From: Trichopria drosophilae
Lineage: Eukaryota > Arthropoda > Insecta > Hymenoptera > Diapriidae
Length of the DNA stretch: 64,000 bases
Direction of reading: 5' to 3'
NCBI GenBank assembly: GCA_030407085.1
Contig: CM059585.1
Span: forward strand, 96,380,501 to 96,444,500
Shown here: piece after piece, positions 36,706 to 47,205 of the stretch
Layout of the letters: the number at the start of each line of letters is the position of its first letter
How positions within the stretch are numbered: position 1 is the first letter of the stretch
Notes under the pieces: model-generated
What the model was told of the DNA's origin: nothing
The model's input: the letters and a program-made list of their open reading frames with translations, nothing else
The model's database searches: none
Program-made: the position numbers and the translations under genes

Positions 36706-38690
36706 CGTATTAAAGCTGATGTACGAAGTTTAATCTTTTTCCTAATAATAATAGTTACGCTCAAAAAACGTCTATTCTAAAACTACAAAAAGTAGATAAA
36801 ATCTAAACAGAAACTGCCTAAAGTAAAAAAAAACATCCACATAATGTTACCTAAATTATCGACAAGAAATTAGACAAAAGTAGGTTGTTCGTATTAAATA
36901 TTCTGAGTACTTTTTTCAAAAACAGCAGAAACTGTCTACAGTTAGTTTAAAAATGATATCGAAAAAAATCCATGATTTTCTTAAATTTATACGGAAAACT
37001 GGCCACATTTTACTACTTACAAACTGGCCAGTATACAAGTTTGTTTGCCAAAAACTGGCGAATTTTAGGCCGATAGATTTCTACTAGGTTTACTGTACAT
37101 TAAATTTAATTTGTAAATTTAATTTTTTCCATGTACATTTTCCATTCGATAGCAGGGATCCATTTTTTGGGGGTATATACATGATACTCAACGGAGAATG
37201 AAATCACATTTAAGTTATATTAACATTTTTTGTGCATTAAATTCCAGGTCTGACATTAAAAGTCGAAATTGAAATGTATAGTATGTGAGCCGTCTTTCCC
37301 TAAAGATAGTCTCCTAAATCTGGGGATATTTTCGTAACATTTGAAATCGAATTTCACTCACGAGTGTGAAAAAAGTAAATTATTATACAGAGTCGACTAA
37401 GTCATAGGACGTAAAAAGTAACACTATTAAAATCTGAAAGAAACGAACGATATAGGGTAAAAATTAATTAGAGTAAACGAATGTCGGTCCTAAATCAGGA
37501 TCTAATGAGAAATTTGACCTCCAATTATTGACCATGCTCAGGCCATCAAAAGAATGGTGCGAGTGACTATAGTTGTGATAAATGACAATAGATTTGGTAC
37601 TAGTGACGATATGATACTGACAAATAAAACTTACAAAACATTGTAAAATTTATGAAAAGAGTTAAATGTTCGGATATTAATATTTGTATAGAATATTATT
37701 AATTTAATTATTGAGATGATACAGTGGACACGAGGGAAACTGTGCATTGGATTGGTAACTTTGTAGAACATAGGACCAGACTTTAAAATGATTCAATTTT
37801 ATTAGTAAAACAATTTTTATTTATTGAGTAAATTGGAATAGAAAATGTTAAATAAATTTTGTTTGTCTGTGAATACAACAATAAAATATATTCTGCGGCT
37901 AACTACGAATGTAAGAAATTAACTTGGAATTCCTAATTGGCAAACTGTATGAATTCTATATATCAAATACAAAGTATGTAAGTTCAACGATTTATTATAC
38001 TATTTTTCTACTTATTTGTTTATTATTAGTATCAATTACAGTTTCGAATAAAATTTGCAGTCCTTGAAAATCTGAAAATAGTTTATAGAAATATCATTCT
38101 CAAAGAGGTTAAATGTAAAAAAGAAATTCAGAATGTTTTAAATAGCTGTTTATTTGTTCAGATTAACTTATATGTAGATCGTTTATAATTTTGTAAGAGA
38201 TATAGGTAAAAAAGGTGTTCTATTAAATCGCACGTGTCAGTTACAAAAATAACCTCTAGGAACAACAGTACAAAATAGTTGTTTAAATTGAATTTTAAAA
38301 AAATGATCAAATTTGGTCGAAAAACAACGGAAAAGATGATCAAACGTCTTACTCGAGTCTAATTTTTGTAGTGGCTGCTGTTGTATTGAGTTTTTGATGA
38401 AAGTTTACAAACATTATACATTTAATTTGTTTTGTGTAAAAATATTAAAATTGTGACTTCCACTGCTTTGAATGGAACTAGATTACATTTTTCATAATAA
38501 ATAATCTACCAAGTAAATATTTCAAGCCTGATTAGAGCAAACTTATTATTATTAGAGTGAATCACAAATATCTTAAAAGCCAATATTTTCCAACCGTCTT
38601 TCGTATCAATCTTTATAAACATAAGAGTTATTTATATAAATTACATCTACCCATGCACATTATACATATACGTAATTCAAATTGCACTGT
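36706..38690. other. 2 kb of AT-rich DNA, no gene
   Basis: No coding or structural signal. A phrase gatttctactagg near 37077 and aactggcca repeats at 37000-37060 may be remnants of the CCCTGGTAGAAATT family. Confidence 0.4.
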
Positions 38691-38692
38691 GT

Positions 38693-38990
38693 TCAACTAT
38701 AATTTCGTTTTCTAGGAGCATAGTGTCTCACACCCCACTTAATATTAGCTTGTTCATCAGTCTTGACAAACGTGAACACAGGCCCAGAGAATTCGGAACC
38801 TGATAATTTGAGTTTTTGCGAATTCAAGTGGGATGCAGTTTCTAAAAAATAAGAGCTTCTATTAATAAAAAATCAAATTTGGAATAGTAATATAAGCACA
38901 CAGGGTCTTCTTATAAAACTTACTTGGATTGTGATCGAGTCCCAACACGGCCATTATTAAAAAGTGAAATAGGTAATATAATATTCGCAT
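38693..38990 (-). CDS. Small secreted peptide of unknown family (2 exons)
   Basis: On the minus strand, exon 1 (38990-38924) and exon 2 (38841-38693) join through an 82-base intron with a perfect GTAAGT donor and a TTTTTTAG acceptor, phase 1. The product has 71 residues. Residues 3-18 form a hydrophobic signal peptide (ILYYLFHFLIMAVLGL). The mature part has no cysteine, one tryptophan (58), a core SGPVFTFVKTDEQANIKWG (41-59) and a basic end APRKRNYS (64-71). The small two-exon layout and charge resemble insect immune or venom peptides, but I recognise no family. A TATA-like TTATATTT near 39110 and an initiator-like ACAGTC near 39085 fit a promoter. There is no gene neighbour within 5 kb. Confidence 0.7.
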
Positions 38991-40726
38991 ATCAAGGGTT
39001 GTTTTCACTTTGATACAAGATAAACTATTAGATGTGTATTAAACAGTTGCTTGAAGAAGACTAAGTACATGGAGTTCATTTTGCTGTGACTGTGCATTAA
39101 GTAGACGGTGAAATATAACGTAAAAAGGGTTCCGTTCGAATTCTTATGGAGTCACTTCGCTTTCTATCGACCTCAATATTTTTTTCTGAATATTGGGAAG
39201 AAAGAAACAGAAACTTTCATTTCTAAATTTTAATATTATATTTTCAACTGATGGTGGAAGCAAATGTTCATTTTGGAACGAACAGTTGACTTAACTCATT
39301 AAACCCCAGAAACCTGCAATTTTTAACTGAAATTCGTGCCTAAGTAACAATTCGAAAAATGCTGATGATCATAACGCAACAGAGTGATCTGATTATCTTC
39401 GGGTATGCTTTTTAATTCCCGGTATCAACATTTTATTTCCGTGCATTAGGAAATCAATATGAAATATTTAATTTGAAAAGGTAAAGATAAATTTGAAATT
39501 TTCTCCAATAAAATAGTTTTTAGCTTCGTTTTTTCTTTTTTAGCTAAGTTTTTTTTGAGGACTTTTTAATTTTTTTTCATACTTTTTTACATTTTTTATT
39601 TAAAGTCATTATAATTATATTAATGGAGCCCTCGTAGAAATTGAAACCAATTATTGTACAATTATTGGACATAAAACATGTATACAATAAAAGTGTCCAT
39701 AAAATGCCCAAGAATTGGACAATTTTAAGCAAAACATATCTTAAACAAGAAAATCTTACAATATTGTCTAATTCTTGGACAAGAAATATGTTCAATAATT
39801 GTGCGATATTTTTATCCAATTATTATCCAAGAAAAGTGTTTTAAACAGCAAATCTTAGATGTAAACTAAACATTACTTAATATTTGCAGATGAACATTAT
39901 ATCACTCGCGTATTTTTCGTTTTGAACAAAAATCCTATGTATAATGTCCAGCGAAACTTAATATTTTGCGTTATCTTCGAGGCGATGATTTTCAATGTGT
40001 TATTAATTTCTGTTTTAAAGTTCAGCAATCACGGATATTGATCAAAATTGAATAAGAAGATATCTGAATATATCTAAAAGTCGTTCGAATGAAAATCAAG
40101 AGCAGACGAGTTTTATGCTTTATTCATCGCATGTCGAAAATGCTTCAATTACAAACCTCTATGAAAACAAAGCGACATAACCTATAATGAATTATTGACA
40201 TGACCGACTTATATTCTCCACAGAAATACGGCGAATATATGCCTGAACATAAAATGAACCGAATAAGAAAATCTATCTTGAAGGTCGCTTCGTCCTTCTA
40301 CATTATCTAGGCAGATTAAAAGACAAAAACATATTCAAGTTCTAGTTATCACTTGATTTGAGTTTTCGTCGGTAAGATATTGTTTGATTTCAGGCTATAA
40401 GTTACCGACCGAACGCTATACTATAGGTGGATCACCGTTTGGTTTTGCGGGTTTTGCGGCTACAAAACTTTCTCGAAAGTACATGAGTCCAATGTATTCA
40501 GTATATAAGCAACCTTCTACTACAGCATTTAGTGATGATGTTGAAGTTTGAAACGTTGGAGTCCAACGAAAAATTTTTTTTTTTTTATTTGGACGAATCA
40601 ATTTTTTTTCAATCTTTGTCATATATAAACCCAATTCATGCTAAAAAAAGTTTTGTAACCCCCAAGGGACGGGTGGGGGAGGGATAAAAGACGTAAAACA
40701 CGCATAACGCTCCATAAAATTTGCAA

Positions 40727-42690
40727 TTTTAGTTAGCACACTCGTTTTATTTTTCGAATAGTTAATAATGATGGCAATGAGTATTACTGTCGATTTTGAA
40801 AAAAATCGGATGACAGGAAGGCATCGCTGGAGGGAGAAAAATGTCGAAAACCGCTGAAAATGATAAACAACGGTTAATAACTGTTCCAATTTTAGTTAGC
40901 CCACTCGTTTTATTTTTCGAATAGTAATTAATGATGGCAATGAGTAATAATCTCGAATTTGAAAAAAATCGGATGACAGGAAGGCACCGTTGGAGGGGGA
41001 AAAATGTCGAAAACCGCTAAAAATGATAAACAACGGTTAATAACTGTTCCAATTTTAGTTAGCCCACTCGTTTTATTTTTCGAATAGTTAATAATGATGG
41101 CAATGAGTAATATTGTCGATTTTAAAAAAAATCGGATGACAGGAAGGCATCGCTGGAGAGGGAAGATTGCCGAAAAACGATGAAAATTATAAACAACGGT
41201 TAATAACTGTTCCAATTTTAGTTAGCCCACTCGTTTTATTTTTCGAAGAGTTAATAATGATGGCAATGAGTAATAATCTCGAATTTGAAAAAAATCGGAT
41301 GACAGGAAGGCACCGTTGGAGGGGGAAAAATGTCGAAAACCGCTAAAAATGATAAACAACGGTTAATAACTGTTCCAATTTTAGTTAGCCCGCTCGTTTT
41401 ATTTTTCGAATAGTTAATAATGATGGCAATGAGTAATAATCTCGAATTTGAAAAAAATCGGATGACAGGAAGGCACCGTTGGAGGGGGAAAAATGTCGAA
41501 AACCGCTGAAAATTATAAACAACGGTTAATAACTGTTCCAATTTTAGTTAGCCCACTCGTTTTATTTTTCGAATAGTTAATAATGATGGCAATGAGTAAT
41601 ATTGTCGATTTTAAAAAAAATCGGATGACAGGAAGGCATCGCTGGAGAGGGAAGATTGCCGAAAAACGATGAAAATTATAAACAACGGTTAATAACTGTT
41701 CCAATTTTAGTTAGCCCACTCGTTTTATTTTTCGACTAGTTAATAATGATGGCAATGAGTTATAATCTCGAATTTGAAAAAAATCGGATGACAGGAAGGC
41801 ACCGTTGGAGGGGGAAAAATGTCGAAAACCGCTGAAAATGACAAACAACGGTTAATAACTGTTCCAATTTTAGTTAGCCCACTCGTTTTATTTTTCGAAT
41901 AGTTAATAATGATGGCAATGAGTAATATTGTCGATTTTAAAAAAAATCGGATGACAGGAAGGCATCGCTGGAGAGGGAAGATTGCCGAAAAACGATGAAA
42001 ATTATAAACAACGGTTAATAACTGTTCCAATTTTAGTTAGCCCACTCGTTTTATTTTTCGAATAGTAATTAATGATGGCAATGAGTAATAATCTCGAATT
42101 TGAAAAAAATCGGATGACAGGAAGGCACCGTTGGAGGGGGAAAAATGTCGAAAACCGCTAAAAATGATAAACAACGGTTAATAACTGTTCCAATTTTAGT
42201 TAGCCCACTCGTTTTATTTTCCGAATAGTTAATAATGATGGCAATGAGTAATAATCTCGAATTTGAAAAAAATCGGATGATAGGAAGGCACCGTTGGAGG
42301 GGGAAAAATGTCAAAAACCGCTGAAAATGATAAACAACGGTTAATAACTGTTCCAATTTTAGTTAGCCCACTCGTTTTATTTTTCGAATAGTTAATAATG
42401 ATGGCAATGAGTAATAATCTCGAATTTGAAAAAAATCGGATGACAGGAAGGCACCGTTGGAGGGGGAAAAATGTCGAAAACCGCTGAAAATTATAAACAA
42501 CGGTTAATAACTGTTCCAATTTTAGCTAGCCCACTCGTTTTATTTTTGAATAGTTAATATGGATATCAATGATTATTACTGTCGAATTTTAAAAAAATCG
42601 GATGATAGGAAGGCATCGCTGGAGGGGGAAGAATGTCGAAAAACGATGAAAATTACAAACAACGGTTAATAAAAGTTGCAATTTTAGTTA
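40727..42690. repeat. 163-bp tandem array, left arm of the foldback element
   Basis: Each unit contains gttagcccactcgtttta, aatgatggcaatgag, aatcggatgacaggaaggca and aacaacggttaataactg. Two subtypes are mixed: one with aataatctcgaatttg...caccgttggaggggg, the other with aatattgtcgatttta...catcgctggagaggg. The B type is unit 3, 6 and 8; most others are A. The last unit is the most diverged. Confidence 0.9.
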
Positions 42691-42696
42691 GCCCCT

Positions 42697-43445
42697 TCCT
42701 GTCATCCGATTTTGTTCAAAATCGACAGTGTTACTCATTTCCATCATTATTAACTATTCGAAAAATAAAACGAGTGGGCTAACTAAAATTGGAAAAGTTA
42801 TTGACCGTTGTTTGTCATTTTCAGCGGTTTTCGACATTTTTCCCCCTCCAACGGTGCCTTCCTGTCATCCGATTTTTTTCAAATTCGAGATTATTACTCA
42901 TTGCCATCATTATTAACTATTCGAAAAATAAAACGAGTGGGCTAACTAAAATTGGAACAGTTATTAACCGTTGTTTATAATTTTCAGCGGTTTTCGACAT
43001 TTTTCCCCCTCCAACGGTGCCTTCCTGTCATCCGATTTTTTTCAAATTCGAGATTATTACTCATTGCCATCATTATTAACTATTCGAAAAATAAAACGAG
43101 TGGGCTAACTAAAATTGGAACAGTTATTAACCGTTGTTTATAATTTTCAGCGGTTTTCGACATTTTTCCCCCTCCAACGGTGCCTTCCTGTCATCCGATT
43201 TTTTTCAAATTTGAGATTATTACTCATTGCCATCATTATTAACTAGTCGAAAAATAAAACGAGTGGGCTAACTAAAATTGGAACAGTGATTAACCGTTGT
43301 TTGTCATTTTCAGCGGTTTTCGACATTTTTCCCGCTCCAGCGATGCCTTCCTGTCATCCGATTTTTTTCAAAATCGACAGTAATACTCATTGCCATCATT
43401 ATTAACTATTCGAAAAATAAAACGAGTGGGCTAACTAAAATTGCA
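42697..43445. repeat. 163-bp array, inverted right arm
   Basis: About 4.5 units of the same repeat in reverse orientation, mostly the caccgttgg subtype, ending with one catcgctgg unit next to the terminal segment, which mirrors the first unit of the left arm. Confidence 0.88.
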
Positions 43446-43963
43446 ACTTTTATGGAGCGTTATGCGTGTTTTACGTCTTTTACCCCTCCCCCCACCCGTC
43501 CCTTGGGGGTTACAAAACTTTTTTTAGCATGAATTGGGTTTATATATGACAAGGATTGAAAAAAAAATTGATTCGTCCAAAAAAAAAAAAAAATTTTTCA
43601 TTGGACTCCAACGTTTCAAACTTCAACATCATATTTAGTGAACGTTTCGCTACTGCGTAAACATATTTGTATTTATATGGCGTGGTGCTTCCGTTGTACA
43701 ATTTCTATGTCTATATGTGATGATGTAAACGTAGAAGTAAATAAATACAATGGTGTCCGAGATCCCCAAAATGTGTATTAAAATTTCTATTTTCTTTTGT
43801 CTGTTTTTCAATTCATACAATATATAAGCAATAAAATTGTGCAAAAATTGTCTAATAAAACTGTCCAATAAATAGCCAACAAAATCTTACATTTATGTCC
43901 AAAAATTGCCTAAGAATATTGTACAATAAATGCCCAATAAGACGGCCGGAATTTCTACCAGGG

Positions 43964-44640
43964 AGACTGTCAAAATTGATGGACCTACACTATTGTAATC
44001 GTTACTAAACACATTTTGAAACAGATTTAATTAAATTATGATGTTGCAAAATTATTCTTATAATCTGTAAGGGATGACAAGCATTCGTCCTAATAGACAA
44101 TTGTCCTAATATTGTATTATTACAACTTATGTATAATGTAAAGGTTACAACCGTACTGAGTCCCGACGACACGGGGACTCTGGTTTTTACTCTAAAAAAA
44201 AGGGGGAATAAAAAAAATAACAATTATCAAAGGGAATGTGTTGTATCGATATATATTTAAAAGGGGAAATTACAAAATTGTGGGGGAGGACTTTATTAAT
44301 TATAATATGAAATATAATGATAATAATTCGCCGCGCACTGCGCACAGTACTTACTTTTGTTTCGGTATCTCGAGATTCGCACAATATAATCTTTATACGC
44401 ACTACAATATAATTAATTTTCGCAATATAAAATACAATGATTTGCCTTAACGGTTTACAACAAAGTGAAATGAAGATGGTCTGACCCGTTACCATCACGC
44501 CACAGCGTCAGTCCTGGATACTAACTTTCAGGGGACAAACAAAAAGGAAAAACAATTACGAATAAGGACGAATTTAAGACAACGTAAGGACAAAGACGGG
44601 GAACATAATTTTGGCAATGCTGGGAATAGTAGGACAAGTC
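43964..44640. other. Spacer, nothing recognised
   Basis: AT-rich with a gagtcccgacgacacggggactc small palindrome near 44158. No gene. Confidence 0.4.
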
Positions 44641-44664
44641 TAAGTTTTCAAAAAGGGGTGGGCG

Positions 44665-44875
44665 ACTGAATGAGGTTTCTGCACGAGTGCGACGAACATT
44701 TACTCGGCACTGGAAGGGGTAATGATATATGTAACGAGTGCGACAAGCGCAGACAATATTGATGACGAATTAGTAATTGTACATTGGGCCATGAGTGCGA
44801 CGAACGTCGACTCGATGAGCGCGACAGCAATAGTCTATTCCATGCATGAGTGCGACGAACGTCGACTACGCGAAT
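44665..44875. repeat. GAGTGCGACGAACGTCGACT short repeats
   Basis: The 20-base unit occurs twice exactly (near 44790 and 44850), with at least four shortened variants (gagtgcgacgaaca, gagtgcgacaagcg, gagcgcgacagc) spaced 30-80 bases. Contains a self-complementary gacgaacgtc-type core. It lies directly upstream of the transcription unit at 44.9-45.6 kb and might be part of its promoter region. Confidence 0.65.
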
Positions 44876-44933
44876 ATGGAAGGTAGACAGAGACGCTGTA
44901 CAAATGAATTGACCAATAGGGACTGAGTTTGAT

Positions 44934-44943
44934 CAAGATGGCC
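44934..44943 (+). promoter_or_regulatory. CAAGATGGCC site in GC-rich promoter
   Basis: CAAGATGGCC matches the YY1-type motif often found at start sites of TATA-less genes. It lies in the GC-rich patch 44920-45120 just before the first predicted exon. The match is by eye. Confidence 0.4.
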
Positions 44944-45119
44944 GATGAGTTGCGCGTAAAACTGCGCGATAGCCAGTCCACGGTGAACGACGACTGAAGT
45001 GACAGGTCGTCTCGGTTTTCGGGATTTTTATGTGTTTTGGAGTGAATAATTTACAGTTTGTGCGGGTTTTCTGTGTGGTTCACTCCGGGATCGAGTGCTA
45101 AAGGATCGGGTACAGGAGA

Positions 45120-45568
45120 ATGCAATCGGAGTCATCCTCTCGACGGCAACGGGAAAAGGAGTTTGGAGCTTTGGTGGAAGGCGAAAAGGAGCAGCAGTTA
45201 CGGTAAGTTTAAACTTTAATTATTAAGGACTATTTCTTTGTGTAAGGATGGGTAAATTTATGTTTCAGGAACAGGACGTCAGCCAGCAGCGATTCCGGCA
45301 CGAGGAAGCAGACCATCGGAACAGCTGAGTGCACATGTAAGTATAGTGTTTACATTTCTTTAATATATTCCTCTTCCTTGGACGATGACAATACTTAGTT
45401 ACGACAATGACAGATTCCTTATTTAAACAATTATGATTAATAATTTCTATGTTTACAGGTACATCTTCTATGGACAGCTCTACGAAATGGGACGAAGACA
45501 CCAACGAATTGACAGGACGAGCACCAACATTGGGGAACGGTTCCTGGGGATGGTTAATGGAATTCTGA
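45120..45568 (+). CDS. Predicted 86-aa protein from a spliced unit, unknown function
   Basis: Three exons, 45120-45202, 45269-45336 and 45459-45568, join in frame with good signals (CG|GTAAGT, tttcag; AT|GTAAGT, tttacag). The product starts MQSESSSRRQREKEFG, is rich in Ser, Glu, Arg and Thr, and has no domain I know. The third exon seems to extend to another donor (GAG|GTAAGT, 45605/45606), so more exons should follow. A second frame is also open across all of exon 3 and would start at an ATG made by the exon 2/3 junction; which frame is used is unclear. The transcription unit is better supported than the protein. Confidence 0.45.
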
Positions 45569-45605
45569 TGGGACGATGCACCAATCTTCAGTCTTCTTTC
45601 TTGAG

Positions 45606-47203
45606 GTAAGTATTTTAGTTGGGAACGCAAGTAGACGGACTGTCTACTTTGTGTTACAAGGTATACAGTTGTAATAATAGGCTATTAGAACAATTTATTA
45701 TAGCCCTCTGTAAGTTATCATGATGTACGACAACCTGAAGGTTAAAAGTTCTGGAGATATATCTCTGATATTAATGCTCGCGAATGCTGACTATCTTACA
45801 CAATTCACGCTTTTAAATATTTTGAAAATAAAGCAGTATATTTCGAAATGTAGTTTGAGCTAATTTGTCACCTTTTATCATAAAGTGGAACACTATTATC
45901 AATTTTTATTATGTACATATAACTTTAAACACTTGTTCTGGTGAAGATTAAATATTAAATAAATCGATGCATTGGCGAGTTGATTATACACTGATTGTAG
46001 AAGCCAAAACTAATTTCTACATGAGATTGATTCGCGATTAATTCGAGAAAAATGTGTTTCGCATACGATTCCGCTGAATCAAAATGTTATGAAGTTTCGT
46101 GTGAAATGAATACTGTGCAAGTGTTCGTTACTCATTCAGCAATTAATATAGGCACCAAAAATACCCAAATGAGAAAATTCCTGCTTTGTTAGTTATCAGT
46201 AACTAGTTACTGTCGTTGAATGATGCATAAAATTTGTGGAATTGTTAGTTTTCAAGATGTACAAGAGGTCGATGAAAATAGACGATGTTTAATAAAAATC
46301 GGATTCTTGAGGACTAATGTTTTATGAGATTAATAATATTTTTTGCCATTTCGGTATTTTTTGAATGTTTATTTAATTATTTTATAGTACAACTTTTTGT
46401 AACTGTCTTCAAACATTTTCAGGCTATTTTTTAATATCTTACTCTGTTTTCGGTAGAAACCTCAAGATAGTACACTAATTATTTCATCTTTAACGACGAT
46501 CAGAACTAACAAACATTAAAGTCGATTTGAATAATACACAAAGTTGTCAAAGATATAAAAAGTGCATAACGTATTTATAGTACAAGTATTCCTGAAGCTA
46601 TTCCATGATTCAATAATATAATTCGAAAACAAAGCAAGACATCTTAAAACTACATTCTTGTAGTTTTGTTTTTATTTGATCAAAAATTATTTTTACTTGG
46701 CAAAAGTAGGGGTCGAATTGGATTTATTTTTAATTTTTTTTCAATTTTAAAAGAAGAAAGACAACGTTTTGGTGTCAATCAGCTGACAAATATTGAACTA
46801 ACTTATTTTTTACGAAACTAATTTTAAGCTTCACCTAAATATTTGTTCCGTGTAAAATTCAAAATATTCTGCAGCATTATTTTTATACATTCTGCTCCAG
46901 ATTAATGAATTTTTAAAACACCTACAAATACAATATAAACATATTATGTTATATTTTAATATGTCGTATAAAATAAAATGTAGGACATAAACAAAATTTT
47001 TAAATAAATTTCATAACAAAAGGTTCAATTTTAGATGAAATACGTGCAAATTTTTATTTCCTCGACAAATGAAGATTTTCACCAAGATCATGTCAAGCGA
47101 AGAAAATCTGAGCAGACAAAATGAGTCTGCTTTCGACAGTCTTAGTTCGCGATTAGTTTCTAAACGAATGTTCATTCGATCGAATAGAACCAAGTAGAAA
47201 AAC
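45606..47203. other. 1.6 kb of AT-rich DNA, no exon found
   Basis: Probably intron of the unit above, since its last exon ends in a donor. No acceptor-plus-coding segment is evident. A phrase at 45740 (ttaaaagttctggagat) is related to the ends of the element at 31.0-32.3 kb. Confidence 0.4.
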
Positions 47204-47205
47204 TA

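Larger units (their letters stand above)
40535..43632. mobile_element. Foldback transposon with 163-bp repeat arms
   Basis: The two ends are inverse copies, ATGATGTTGAAGTTTGAAAC on the left, followed by guanine-rich agggacgggtgggggag (inverse near 43480). An 8-base target duplication ATTTAGTG flanks it exactly (40527-40534 and 43633-43640). Inside are about 12 direct units of 163 bp on the left arm (40727-42690), then a turn near 42695 and about 4.5 inverted units on the right arm. There is no transposase. An 8-bp duplication fits hAT or P superfamilies. The reading frames seen in it on the minus strand (and plus in the right arm) are by-products of the repeat. Confidence 0.9.
39629..43963. 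mobile_element. Possible host element split by the foldback element
   Basis: Left CCCTCGTAGAAATT (39629) faces right ccagggag, reversed CCCTGGTAGAAATT (43963). Similar wording (caattattg, tggacaa, cccaa) occupies 39640-39850 and 43830-43950. These ends resemble those of the element at 11327-11673. If both ends belong together, the foldback element inserted into an older element of about 1.2 kb. The pairing is inference. Confidence 0.35.

Noticed and set aside
40641..43143. Ten similar ~60-96-codon frames starting MEQLLTVV or MEKLLTVV
   Set aside because: They are the same stretch of the 163-bp repeat read on each unit; period and inversion explain them, and 163 is not a multiple of three.
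45265..45630. 121-codon minus-strand frame
   Set aside because: It is antisense to two well-formed exons and crosses their introns; most likely a shadow.
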